This document shows, piece by piece, positions 1 to 5,751 of a DNA stretch of 8,583 nt. Under the pieces are notes generated by a model. That model did not search any database and had not been told where the DNA came from. It saw only the letters and a list, made by a program, of their open reading frames with translations. Numbering within the stretch: position 1 is the first letter of the stretch; the number at the start of each line of letters is the position of its first letter. Origin of the DNA: Anaerolineaceae bacterium (GTDB lineage Bacteria; Chloroflexota; Anaerolineae; Anaerolineales; Anaerolineaceae); contig WOZC01000025.1 in assembly GCA_011620465.1 (NCBI GenBank), forward strand, positions 1 to 8,583. Reading direction: 5' to 3'. The position numbers were made by a program, and so were the translations under genes.

Positions 1-833
1 AAACCAGCATTAAGAAAGCGGTTGCCGATCCTTTTATCCAGCCCGATGCCCTTGCTCACCGCCTGGATATCAGCGCCAACCTTGTTGGCGAGCCGACCGA
101 TTTCATTGACATAAGAGATCTTCAAAGCCAGGAAAGCATTGGCAGCGTATTTGATCATTTCCGCGGATGTCAGGTCACAGACCAACAATGGCACTTCCGT
201 GAGTCCCTCCGGACGCGGAAGACCGGGAGGCGCCGGGAAATCCTGGCGCAGAATCGGGCTGAAAAGCTCCTGCAAACGTTCTACACTGCGCCCGCATTGC
301 GAACCGACAACGATGCGGTCCGGGTAAAACGAATCTTGCATGGCTGAACCCTGGGCTAAAAATTCGGGGCTGGATACAACGCTGAAATCCGCGTGTTCTC
401 CATTGTTATGGTTCGAGTTGAAATGTTCATGCATGATCGCTTCCACCCAGTTACCAGAGCCAATTGGAACAGTCGATTTGTTGACGATGACGGTAAATTT
501 ATCTCCCAGGTTTTCGGCGATCGATTCAGCAGCCTGGCGCACATAACGCAGATCGGCATTGCCGTCCGGGAGGGAGGGAGTACCTACTGTAATGAAAATC
601 ACATCCGTGTTGGGGATATCGGCTTCTGCATAACTGCTGGTGAACTTGATATTATTCTGCACTAATTGCAGCGTTTCCTCGAGATGCGGCTCATAAACCG
701 GCGTTTTCCCCTGCTTGAGCAGCGCGATTTTTCCTTCGTTAACATCCAGGCAGGTAACCTGGTTGCCTAAATAAGCCAAAACCACCCCCGTGTTCATCCC
801 AACGTAACCAGTGCCAATAATCAAAACTTTCAT
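1..833 (-). CDS. ugd: UDP-glucose 6-dehydrogenase, N-terminal 277 codons (cut by left edge)
   Basis: The product should oxidise UDP-glucose to UDP-glucuronate with two NAD+, feeding cell-surface polysaccharide synthesis in the cytosol. Visible in the translation: a Rossmann start MKVLIIGTGYVG (GxGxxG at residues 7-12) with the acidic residue D30 after the second strand; VGTPS near 83-87; NKSTVPIG near 118-125; SSPEFLAQGSAMQDS near 154-168, matching the family NPEFLxEGxA motif; and SAEMIKYAANAF near 223-234 followed by KGIGLDKRIG near 261-270. The catalytic-cysteine motif (GGSCFPKD) would lie just past the left edge and is not seen. An insertion rich in Pro (about residues 199-216) precedes SAEMIKYAANA; I associate it with cyanobacterial and Chloroflexota members. 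The start is the ATG at 831-833, because the Rossmann motif begins at once; AGAGGG lies close upstream. A GDP-mannose or UDP-ManNAc dehydrogenase is less likely given the SAEMIKYAANAF and GIGLDKRIG blocks. Confidence 0.93.
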   Translation of the reverse strand, partial: MKVLIIGTGYVGMNTGVVLAYLGNQVTCLDVNEGKIALLKQGKTPVYEPHLEETLQLVQNNIKFTSSYAEADIPNTDVIFITVGTPSLPDGNADLRYVRQAAESIAENLGDKFTVIVNKSTVPIGSGNWVEAIMHEHFNSNHNNGEHADFSVVSSPEFLAQGSAMQDSFYPDRIVVGSQCGRSVERLQELFSPILRQDFPAPPGLPRPEGLTEVPLLVCDLTSAEMIKYAANAFLALKISYVNEIGRLANKVGADIQAVSKGIGLDKRIGNRFLNAG

Positions 834-860
834 AAACCCTCTGAGGTCTGTTTTCTATGT

Positions 861-890
861 ATTATACCTTCCTCAAAGGTGTCGGTTGAA
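861..890 (-). promoter_or_regulatory. Probable promoter of ugd
   Basis: On the minus strand a perfect TATAAT lies at 861-866, 27 bases before the ugd ATG. A weak -35-like TTCAAC is at 885-890 with an 18-base spacer. A start of transcription near 853-855 would give a leader of about 20 bases, enough for the AGAGGG found next to the ATG. The -10 is strong but the -35 matches only three of six consensus bases. Confidence 0.5.
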
Positions 891-1007
891 ACGGGGGCTG
901 AAGGAGGTATAACGAGCAAAGTGCCCTCTGATCCCGCGCAGCAGGATATTGGGTATTCCGCTTGTGAACCCGGCTTTAGAGACGGTCAACACAGGATCAC
1001 CCAACCC

Positions 1008-1035
1008 CCACTATCTGCATTACCGCCCATAGTGG
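1008..1035. repeat. Inverted repeat CCACTAT / ATAGTGG
   Basis: Arms at 1008-1014 and 1029-1035 are perfectly complementary (7 bp) around a 14-nt loop. The right arm overlaps the word AGTGGCTACGCGCA (1031-1044). No U-tract follows on either strand, so it is not an obvious terminator; its function is unknown. Confidence 0.45.
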
Positions 1036-1143
1036 CTACGCGCATTAATATCACCCGTATCGTCTTAGATGCGGATTGCCGCGCTCCCTCTGGAGGTTCC
1101 GACGTGTTCTTTGGCTTGACACCAGGAGCTCGTAATGAAGGGA

Positions 1144-1173
1144 TAAAAGAAGGGGCGGCGTGGAAGCCGTCCC
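1144..1173 (-). terminator. Probable rho-independent terminator of tnaA
   Basis: On the minus strand GGG(A)CGGC at 1173-1166 pairs with GCCGCCC at 1159-1153, giving 7 bp with one bulged A and a six-base loop. It is followed at once by CTTCTTTTA (1152-1144). This lies about 120 bases after the tnaA stop. The plus strand also has TATTTTT a few bases after the stem (1181-1187), so a weak bidirectional role is possible. Confidence 0.6.
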
Positions 1174-1188
1174 ATAAACGTATTTTTC

Positions 1189-1225
1189 ATTCGTAGGGGC
1201 AACCTTACACGGTTCCCCGTCGAAT
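1189..1225. repeat. Bulged palindromic element (GTAGGGGCAACC type)
   Basis: ATTCG (1189-1193) pairs with CGAAT (1221-1225), then a 2x2 internal loop, then GGGG (1196-1199) with CCCC (1215-1218), a bulged C1200, and AACC (1201-1204) with GGTT (1211-1214) around a six-base loop. The word TCGTAGGGGCAACC resembles small dispersed palindromes I know from several bacterial genomes; that it is dispersed in this genome is inference, since the window holds one copy. Confidence 0.5.
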
Positions 1226-1255
1226 ACAACAAGATTAGAATTGTCATCAAATGCC

Positions 1256-1274
1256 GGGGTCGAATGCGAACCCC
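1256..1274. repeat. Hairpin just after the tnaA stop
   Basis: GGGGT (1256-1260) pairs with ACCCC (1270-1274) and CG (1261-1262) with CG (1267-1268), with one bulged A1269 and a four-base loop. It starts about 19 bases beyond the tnaA stop codon. No U-tract follows on the minus strand, so mRNA 3'-end stabilisation is more likely than termination on its own. Confidence 0.4.
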
Positions 1275-1292
1275 AACCTGCCGCTCAACCGA

Positions 1293-2669
1293 TCAAACTT
1301 CTTCCAACTGCGCCATGAAGTGCCTGAGGACAGGTGGTGCCCACTTCACCCGCAACCCGCGGATCAGTTCCGCTTCTTTCATGCATTCGAACGCAGATTC
1401 TCCGATGTAATCCAGGTGGCTGCGGGTGTACACGCGCCTCGGAATGGCAAACCGCAGCAGCTCCAATGGTGCATAGACCGGTTTCCCCGCCTGGGGGTCA
1501 AGGTGTTCGAACATCAGGCTGCCGATTTCCACCGTGCGCACGCCGCCAGCCAGGTACAGCGCATTGGCAAGCGCCACTGCCGGGAACTGGCTTGGGGGGA
1601 TGTGGGGGAGCGCTTTGCCGCCATCAACGTACACCGCGTGCCCGCCGGTAGGCATATATACCGGCAAACCCGCCTCAACCAGCACCTTGCCCAAATAGCG
1701 GGTGTGCGCTTCGCGATAGTTGAGGTAATCTTCGTCGATCCCCTCGTGCAAACCAACCGCAATTGCCTCCAGGTCGCGACCCGCAAGCCCGCCGTAGGTC
1801 AAAAATCCCTCATGCACAATCAGGTTTTGAGCAATTTTCTGCTTCAATTCCGGATCGCGGAAAGCAATGAAGCCGCCGATATTGACGAGCGCGTCTTTCT
1901 TGGCGCTCATCGTGCAGCCGTCCGCGTACGAGCACATCTCAAGCACGATATCTTTCACCGGAGTGTTCGCATACTTCGGGTCGCGGATCTTGATGAACCA
2001 GGCGTTTTCGGCGAATCGGCAGGCATCCAGGAAGAAGGGAATGCCGTAACTGTGATAGATTTCGGCAGTCTGGCGGATGTTATCCATCGAAACGGGTTGC
2101 CCCGCGGCTGAGTTGTTGGTGATGGTGAGCATCCCCAAGGGAATATTCTCTACGCCGACCGCCTGGATGAACTCCTTTAGTTTTTCCAGGTCCATATTGC
2201 CCTTGAATGGTAGATCGATGGTGCTGTCCTCCCCTTCCGGGACGGTGAAATCAACCGGATTTGCGCCTAAAACCAACAAATTCGCTTGGGTGGTATCAAA
2301 ATGGCGGTTGTTCGGAACAGACTGACCCTTCTTTACCAGCGACGAAAAGAGCATTCCTTCAGCTGCCCTGCCCTGGTGAGTGGGGAGGACATATTCGAAA
2401 CCTAAAATCTCTTGAACGGCTTTCTCAAAGCGGTAGAAACTTTTCGCGCCTGCGTAGGATTCATCGCCGCGCATCATTCCTGCCCATTGTTCGTCACTCA
2501 TCGCGTTGGTGCCGCTATCGGTCAATAAATCGATGTAAACATCTTCGCCAGGAACGTTGAAAAGATTGAGATGGGCTTTTACTAACGCCATCTGCCGCTC
2601 TTCTTTGGTAGTCATTTTTACTTTTTCAACTACTTTAATGCGAAACGGCTCTATGAATGGAATGGTCAT
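1293..2669 (-). CDS. tnaA: Tryptophanase (PLP-dependent beta-eliminating lyase)
   Basis: It splits L-tryptophan to indole, pyruvate and ammonia in the cytosol using PLP. The 458-residue product has the full family layout: THQGRAAE near 97-104, FDTTQ at 124-128, DACRFAENA near 215-223, SAKKDALVNIGGF near 255-267 with the PLP lysine most likely K258, and YGGLAGRDLEA near 292-302. Three positions that separate tryptophanase from the sister enzyme tyrosine phenol-lyase all read as tryptophanase: D125 in FDTT (Thr in the lyase), I382 in VEIGS (Arg in the lyase) and H450 in LRHF (Phe in the lyase). The start is the ATG at 2667-2669, not the upstream in-frame candidate at 2762, because AAGGAG sits five bases before it and the 2762 start would overlap the flavoprotein gene. 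It follows that gene by 10 bases in one operon. No tryptophan permease or TnaC-like leader is adjacent. Confidence 0.95.
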   Translation of the reverse strand: MTIPFIEPFRIKVVEKVKMTTKEERQMALVKAHLNLFNVPGEDVYIDLLTDSGTNAMSDEQWAGMMRGDESYAGAKSFYRFEKAVQEILGFEYVLPTHQGRAAEGMLFSSLVKKGQSVPNNRHFDTTQANLLVLGANPVDFTVPEGEDSTIDLPFKGNMDLEKLKEFIQAVGVENIPLGMLTITNNSAAGQPVSMDNIRQTAEIYHSYGIPFFLDACRFAENAWFIKIRDPKYANTPVKDIVLEMCSYADGCTMSAKKDALVNIGGFIAFRDPELKQKIAQNLIVHEGFLTYGGLAGRDLEAIAVGLHEGIDEDYLNYREAHTRYLGKVLVEAGLPVYMPTGGHAVYVDGGKALPHIPPSQFPAVALANALYLAGGVRTVEIGSLMFEHLDPQAGKPVYAPLELLRFAIPRRVYTRSHLDYIGESAFECMKEAELIRGLRVKWAPPVLRHFMAQLEEV

Positions 2670-2674
2670 ATACT

Positions 2675-2680
2675 CTCCTT
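2675..2680 (-). promoter_or_regulatory. Shine-Dalgarno of tnaA touching the upstream stop codon
   Basis: AAGGAG lies five bases before the tnaA ATG. Its first base is the last base of the TAA stop of the flavoprotein gene, so the sequence reads TAAAGGAG. This decides the tnaA start and points to translational coupling in a shared transcript. Confidence 0.85.
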
Positions 2681-3918
2681 TAGTGATTGATATTTGAACT
2701 GACCAGGTGTTTGCCTGCCAGCACTCCACTTCCAAAAGCATAATGTAAATTGTAGCCGCCACAGGGTCCGGCGATGTTGTTAGTCCCGCCCACCAGGTAA
2801 AGTCCGGGGATCAGTTTCGATTCGAAGGTGATAGGGTCAACTTCACTGACAGGCGCGCCACCGATGGTCACCTGGCTATTCTTGAAGTCCCCTGCTCCCT
2901 TGATTTTGAAGCGATTATCAGTGGCTACGCGCAGCATGCGCAGCAGCTGTTCGCCTTCAACCGCCTTTATCTGGGTTTCAGGCGCGATTTCTGCCTGGCT
3001 CAAGAAGAAATCGACCGCTTTTGGCGCCAGCGCGCGCAAAAGCAGCGCCCTCAGGCTGCCCCTGGCTTTTTCCAGATCCGCCAGTTCTTCAGCCATGCCT
3101 TCCCAGAAGGGTGCCAGGAAGTTGACCTGCAGCTGCAAGTCCCGCCCTGGAAACAAACCGACGAAGTGACTCAGGTTCATCACGCCCGGTCCATTGAAGC
3201 CTTTTTCGGTCACGATCAGGTTGCCGAAGGTGCTGCTGAGCCGTTCGCCATCCAGGTAAATCGAGGTGACCGCGTCAAAGCGCAGCCCTTTCAAGGCGCT
3301 GAAGGCACCTAAATCAACAAAAATCGGACCGAGCGCCGGGCTGATCGGTTCAACCGTGTGACCGATCTGCCGCAAAGCGGGGAACAGGCTCCCTTTCGAG
3401 CCCAACTCAGGATAAGCCTTGCCGCCGGCTGCCAATACCAACCTGTCAAAGCGTTCGACCGTCTTCCGTTCGTTCCAGTTCAATTTGAGCTCGAACTGTC
3501 CCTCTTTCCAGCTGAACCACTCCACCTCTGTGGCTACGCGCAGTTTTACATCTGCCTCGAGCAAGCGCTCATGCAAAATCTCGACCACGGCATGAGCGGA
3601 TTGCGAAAGCGGGTAATACCAGCCATCATCAGTCTTGATCGTAGGGATGCCCAGTTTTTCGAAAACTTCTTTCAATTCCGCGACGCCAAACCTGTCCAGG
3701 AACAGTTCAATCCAATCAGGGTCTGAGCAATAATAAAGTGAGGGGTCGAGTAAATCGTTACTAAGGTTACAGCGCCCGCTGCCGGTCACCAGCAGTTTCC
3801 GCCCAACAGTCTGGTTGTGCTCAAAGAGGCTGACTGACCCGCCTTCTTGCGCAACAGGCGCAGCATGCAAGGCAGCCATGATACCTGCCGCGCCCGCACC
3901 AATCACCGCGATTCTCAT
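2680..3918 (-). CDS. HI0933/YhiN (BaiN-like) family FAD-dependent oxidoreductase
   Basis: This is a cytosolic flavoprotein of 412 residues, a typical length for the family. Motifs: the FAD-binding dinucleotide fold MRIAVIGAGAAGIMAA at the N-terminus; GRKLLVTGSGRCNLSN near 39-54, the hallmark of the HI0933 family; LVLAAGGKAYPELG mid-protein; SQVTIGGAPVSEVDP and CGGYNLHYAFGSG (about 386-398) at the C-terminal FAD closure. One oddity is that the usual GE-V-LDVDG segment before GGYNL reads GGTNNIAG (377-384), losing the acidic residues normally there. The start is the ATG at 3916-3918, as the Rossmann strand begins directly; the frame stays open to 3966 but that adds a non-conserved tail. The substrate is unknown: one family member, BaiN, reduces bile-acid intermediates, but most are uncharacterised. 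Being followed at 10 bases by tnaA suggests co-expression, possibly in indole or aromatic metabolism (inference). Confidence 0.85.
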   Translation of the reverse strand: MRIAVIGAGAAGIMAALHAAPVAQEGGSVSLFEHNQTVGRKLLVTGSGRCNLSNDLLDPSLYYCSDPDWIELFLDRFGVAELKEVFEKLGIPTIKTDDGWYYPLSQSAHAVVEILHERLLEADVKLRVATEVEWFSWKEGQFELKLNWNERKTVERFDRLVLAAGGKAYPELGSKGSLFPALRQIGHTVEPISPALGPIFVDLGAFSALKGLRFDAVTSIYLDGERLSSTFGNLIVTEKGFNGPGVMNLSHFVGLFPGRDLQLQVNFLAPFWEGMAEELADLEKARGSLRALLLRALAPKAVDFFLSQAEIAPETQIKAVEGEQLLRMLRVATDNRFKIKGAGDFKNSQVTIGGAPVSEVDPITFESKLIPGLYLVGGTNNIAGPCGGYNLHYAFGSGVLAGKHLVSSNINH

Positions 3919-3924
3919 GCCTTC

Positions 3925-3930
3925 ATTATA
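3925..3930 (-). promoter_or_regulatory. -10 box of the flavoprotein-tnaA operon, possibly leaderless
   Basis: On the minus strand a perfect TATAAT ends six bases before the ATG at 3918, so transcription would start at or next to the initiation codon. The only SD-like sequence (GAAGG) is one base from the ATG, too close to work. No good -35 hexamer is seen at 16-18 bases upstream. Confidence 0.5.
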
Positions 3931-3952
3931 ACTTGCGCAGGCACCTTTTGTG

Positions 3953-3980
3953 CTTGTTTTCACCAACTTGTTTTCACCAA
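3953..3980. repeat. Perfect 14-bp tandem duplication in the divergent promoter region
   Basis: CTTGTTTTCACCAA occurs at 3953-3966 and again immediately at 3967-3980. It sits about 35-62 bases upstream of the flavoprotein start codon and 72-99 bases upstream of the MFS start codon. A pair of regulator binding sites or a simple slippage duplication would both explain it. Confidence 0.8.
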
Positions 3981-4012
3981 CCGCGAAAAAACCAATTCCC
4001 CGCTACGACTCA

Positions 4013-4028
4013 CCGCCCGAAATGGCGG
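4013..4028. promoter_or_regulatory. Inverted repeat upstream of the MFS -10 box
   Basis: CCGCC (4013-4017) and GGCGG (4024-4028) are complementary around a six-base loop. The element ends eight bases before the TATAAT of the MFS gene, covering where the -35 would be. It could be an operator, but a 5-bp arm is short. Confidence 0.3.
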
Positions 4029-4036
4029 CTCTACAC

Positions 4037-4042
4037 TATAAT
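4037..4042 (+). promoter_or_regulatory. -10 box of the MFS gene, possibly leaderless
   Basis: A perfect TATAAT ends nine bases before the ATG at 4052. The bases between (TTCTTTGCT) hold no Shine-Dalgarno. Transcription would start within a few bases of the start codon. No clear -35 is visible. Confidence 0.5.
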
Positions 4043-4051
4043 TTCTTTGCT

Positions 4052-5371
4052 ATGAATCCGTTTGCAAGGCTTTTCGACCGCGTGCTGCACATCCATCCCG
4101 AGGATAACGTTCCTCCGGATGTTGCTGGCAATTTTAAGCACAACGTGATCGTCAACACCTTCGACTTGATGTTCTCTTTCTTTTCGGACAGCTTCTGGTC
4201 GATCAATACCATCATGCCGGTTTTTGCAGCAACCCTGACAGACTCCCCCTTCCTGATCGGTCTCATTCCTGCTGTTGTTAACGCTGGCTGGTTCATTCCG
4301 CAACTGTTCATGTCGGGTCGCATCAGCAAATTACCCAGGGTGTTGCCGACATCTCTGAAGTTCGGTTTTCTGGAACGACTTCCCTTCATGTGCATGCCCC
4401 TCCTGATTCTCCTGATTGGGAAAACTGAAAATCAGACGGTCTATTGGCTGCTCCTCATCCTGATGATCTGGCGTGGGATCGGCAGCGGAATGTCCGGGTT
4501 GCCCTGGCAGGAATTAAACGCCCGCGTCATCCCCATTACCCACCGTGCCCGTTTCATCGGTCTTTCACGCGTGTTTGGTCAACTTGCCGGACTGGTCGGC
4601 TCGCTGATATCCGTCTACCTTTTAGGGAATTTCCCCTATCCAAAGAACTATGCTATCGGGTTTGTTGTCGCATCCGTTTCGGTCTGGTTTTCGTACGCGG
4701 CTTATTCGCGCAACCGCGAACCAGAGATCGAAATTGTCCCCGATCCACAGGGAGAAAACGAGCGGAAAGCCAGAAGCCAAACCTGGTCGCTGATGAAGCA
4801 GATACTCAAATCGGACGCCAACTTCAGGCGCTACCTTGGTTCGCGTTCCCTGGCGTTCCTGGGGAATATGGCGAGCGCCTTCATCGCCGTTTACGCGATG
4901 GAGCGTTTCCATCTGGGGGATGCCCACGCTGCCATTTTTACCGCGCTCCTGCTCGTCACTGGGCTGCTTGGTTATGTCATTTGGGGCTCCCTGGGCGATC
5001 GCATCGGTCCTCAAAAAGTGGTTCTTTTATCCTTTTCCATCTGGGGATTGGGCTTGCTGGCAGCCATCTTTTCGAGATCATTATGGGTCTACTACGCGGT
5101 ATTTGTCGCTTTCGGTCTCTATACTTCCGGATTGAACCTGGGGGACACCATGCTTGTGATGGAGATTGGCGATGAGCGGCTGCGACCGACCTATCTGGGC
5201 ATGGCAAGGACCCTCACCGGCGGCTTTTTGCTCCTCGCGCCAGTTCTCTCGGGCTGGTTGGTGCAGAGCTTTAACTACTTGGTTATGTTTGCGGTATCGT
5301 TTGGATTTGTCGTTGTGTCGACAGTATTAATGACAACGGTCAAAGACCGCCCCAGAAAACGTGCGCTTTAG
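4052..5371 (+). CDS. MFS transporter
   Basis: This is a 439-residue integral membrane protein with about twelve hydrophobic segments, the usual size and pattern of the major facilitator superfamily. After a short cytosolic lead (MNPFARLFDRVLHIHPEDN) come segments such as LLILMIWRGIGSGMSGLPW and VFGQLAGLVGSLISVYLLG, then a central charged loop (around EPEIEIVPDPQGENERKARSQ) dividing two halves. The second half has GYVIWGSLGDRIGPQKVVLLS, the MFS loop motif G-x-L-[GA]-D-R-x-G. The start at 4052 is chosen because the longer open frame back to 3950 would be translated from the divergent regulatory region and contains no hydrophobic or conserved sequence. The transported compound cannot be told from the sequence. 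It is divergent from the flavoprotein-tnaA operon, so export or import of an indole or amino-acid compound is a possibility only. No fusion, frameshift or truncation is seen. Confidence 0.85.
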   Translation: MNPFARLFDRVLHIHPEDNVPPDVAGNFKHNVIVNTFDLMFSFFSDSFWSINTIMPVFAATLTDSPFLIGLIPAVVNAGWFIPQLFMSGRISKLPRVLPTSLKFGFLERLPFMCMPLLILLIGKTENQTVYWLLLILMIWRGIGSGMSGLPWQELNARVIPITHRARFIGLSRVFGQLAGLVGSLISVYLLGNFPYPKNYAIGFVVASVSVWFSYAAYSRNREPEIEIVPDPQGENERKARSQTWSLMKQILKSDANFRRYLGSRSLAFLGNMASAFIAVYAMERFHLGDAHAAIFTALLLVTGLLGYVIWGSLGDRIGPQKVVLLSFSIWGLGLLAAIFSRSLWVYYAVFVAFGLYTSGLNLGDTMLVMEIGDERLRPTYLGMARTLTGGFLLLAPVLSGWLVQSFNYLVMFAVSFGFVVVSTVLMTTVKDRPRKRAL

Positions 5372-5486
5372 AATACACCCTCCGTACGGCTGGATTCCTG
5401 TGCTGGCTTGCCAGTATTAGGCTAGCCGCTGCCTTCCTGGCGTAGGCATCTTTTCATCACTTTGCTAAAACACCCACCCCCTTTAT

Positions 5487-5523
5487 CCCCCTCCCTTCCG
5501 CTTCGCTGGAGGGGGTTTGTTCT
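5487..5523 (+). terminator. Rho-independent terminator of the MFS gene
   Basis: CCCCCTCC (5487-5494) pairs perfectly with GGAGGGGG (5508-5515) around a 13-nt loop, followed by TTTGTTCT. It lies about 115 bases after the MFS stop. The C-rich arm and the loop word CTTCCGCTTCGCT resemble a palindrome family that I know as dispersed in many bacterial genomes. Confidence 0.6.
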
Positions 5524-5549
5524 GCAACCCTTTTTAGGCGTTGGCGTAG

Positions 5550-5590
5550 GTCAGGTTGCGGGGTTCAACCTGACGGCAGGTGTACCTGCC
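5550..5590. repeat. Two adjoining hairpins
   Basis: GTCAGGTTG (5550-5558) pairs with CAACCTGAC (5566-5574), a perfect 9-bp stem with a 7-nt loop. It is directly followed by GGCAGG (5575-5580) pairing with CCTGCC (5585-5590) around TGTA. Strong structure in both directions; no proper U-tract follows on either strand, so it is more like a palindromic repeat than a terminator. Confidence 0.6.
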
Positions 5591-5657
5591 TATTGTCACC
5601 TCTTCTTTTCTTCCTTGGAGACTTGCGGTCAAATTCTGCTTGAGGGTTTTTTTCGTA

Positions 5658-5678
5658 GGAGACCCTGCCATGGTCTCC
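5658..5678. repeat. Hairpin GGAGACC / GGTCTCC
   Basis: A perfect 7-bp stem (5658-5664 with 5672-5678) surrounds a 7-nt loop. A run of seven T lies on the plus strand before it rather than after it, so it does not fit a terminator in either direction. Confidence 0.5.
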
Positions 5679-5690
5679 CGACAACACTCC

Positions 5691-5720
5691 AATTAAAGGA
5701 CGACGTGACAGCCGTCGCCT
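5691..5720 (-). terminator. Likely terminator of selD
   Basis: On the minus strand AGGCGACG (5720-5713) pairs with CGTCG and CCT (5705-5697), 8 bp with one bulged T and a 7-nt loop, followed by TTAATT. It starts about 31 bases after the selD stop. The U-tract is short, so the call rests on the stem and its position. Confidence 0.45.
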
Positions 5721-5751
5721 AACCAAGAACAATCTAAAAGAAATGAATTCG

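Larger units (their letters stand above)
834..1292. other. Non-coding gap between tnaA and ugd
   Basis: No convincing gene lies in this stretch. Reading frames on either strand (879-1196 plus, 1065-1250 minus) show no recognisable motif, and no tRNA cloverleaf was seen. It holds the ugd promoter, a probable tnaA terminator near 1145-1173, three further hairpins (1008-1035, 1189-1225, 1256-1274) and a copy of a 14-nt word that recurs in the flavoprotein gene (1031-1044). Confidence 0.7.
5372..5751. other. Non-coding convergent gap rich in hairpins
   Basis: There is no believable gene between the MFS stop and the selD stop; the plus-strand frame at 5462-5722 only translates C-rich and palindromic DNA. 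From left to right it holds a nested hairpin at 5387-5428 (CGGCT/AGCCG enclosing CTGG/CCAG), a plus-strand terminator near 5487-5523, two adjoining hairpins at 5550-5590, a 7-bp hairpin at 5658-5678 and a minus-strand terminator-like structure at 5691-5720. Confidence 0.7.

Noticed and set aside
879..1196. Plus-strand frame of 105 codons downstream of tnaA
   Set aside because: No domain, no similarity that I recognise, no convincing Shine-Dalgarno, and it crosses the probable terminator.
1256..1274. T-arm-like word GGGGTCGAATGCGAACCCC as part of a tRNA gene
   Set aside because: The loop and stem do not fit a T-arm (a bulge and a 4-nt loop), and no acceptor, D or anticodon arms are found around it.
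1251..2111. Long plus-strand open frame of 286 codons opposite tnaA
   Set aside because: It is antisense to a well-supported tryptophanase, has no recognisable motif and is rich in His/Arg/Gln, as expected of a shadow of minus-strand codons.
4444..5175. Second plus-strand frame of 243 codons inside the MFS gene
   Set aside because: It overlaps membrane helices of the MFS protein in another frame and translates to Arg/Pro/His-rich sequence with no hydrophobic pattern.
5462..5722. Small plus-strand frame in the convergent gap
   Set aside because: Its translation (PPPLSPSLPLRWRG-like) is the known look of C-rich palindromic repeat DNA, and it crosses a terminator and several hairpins.
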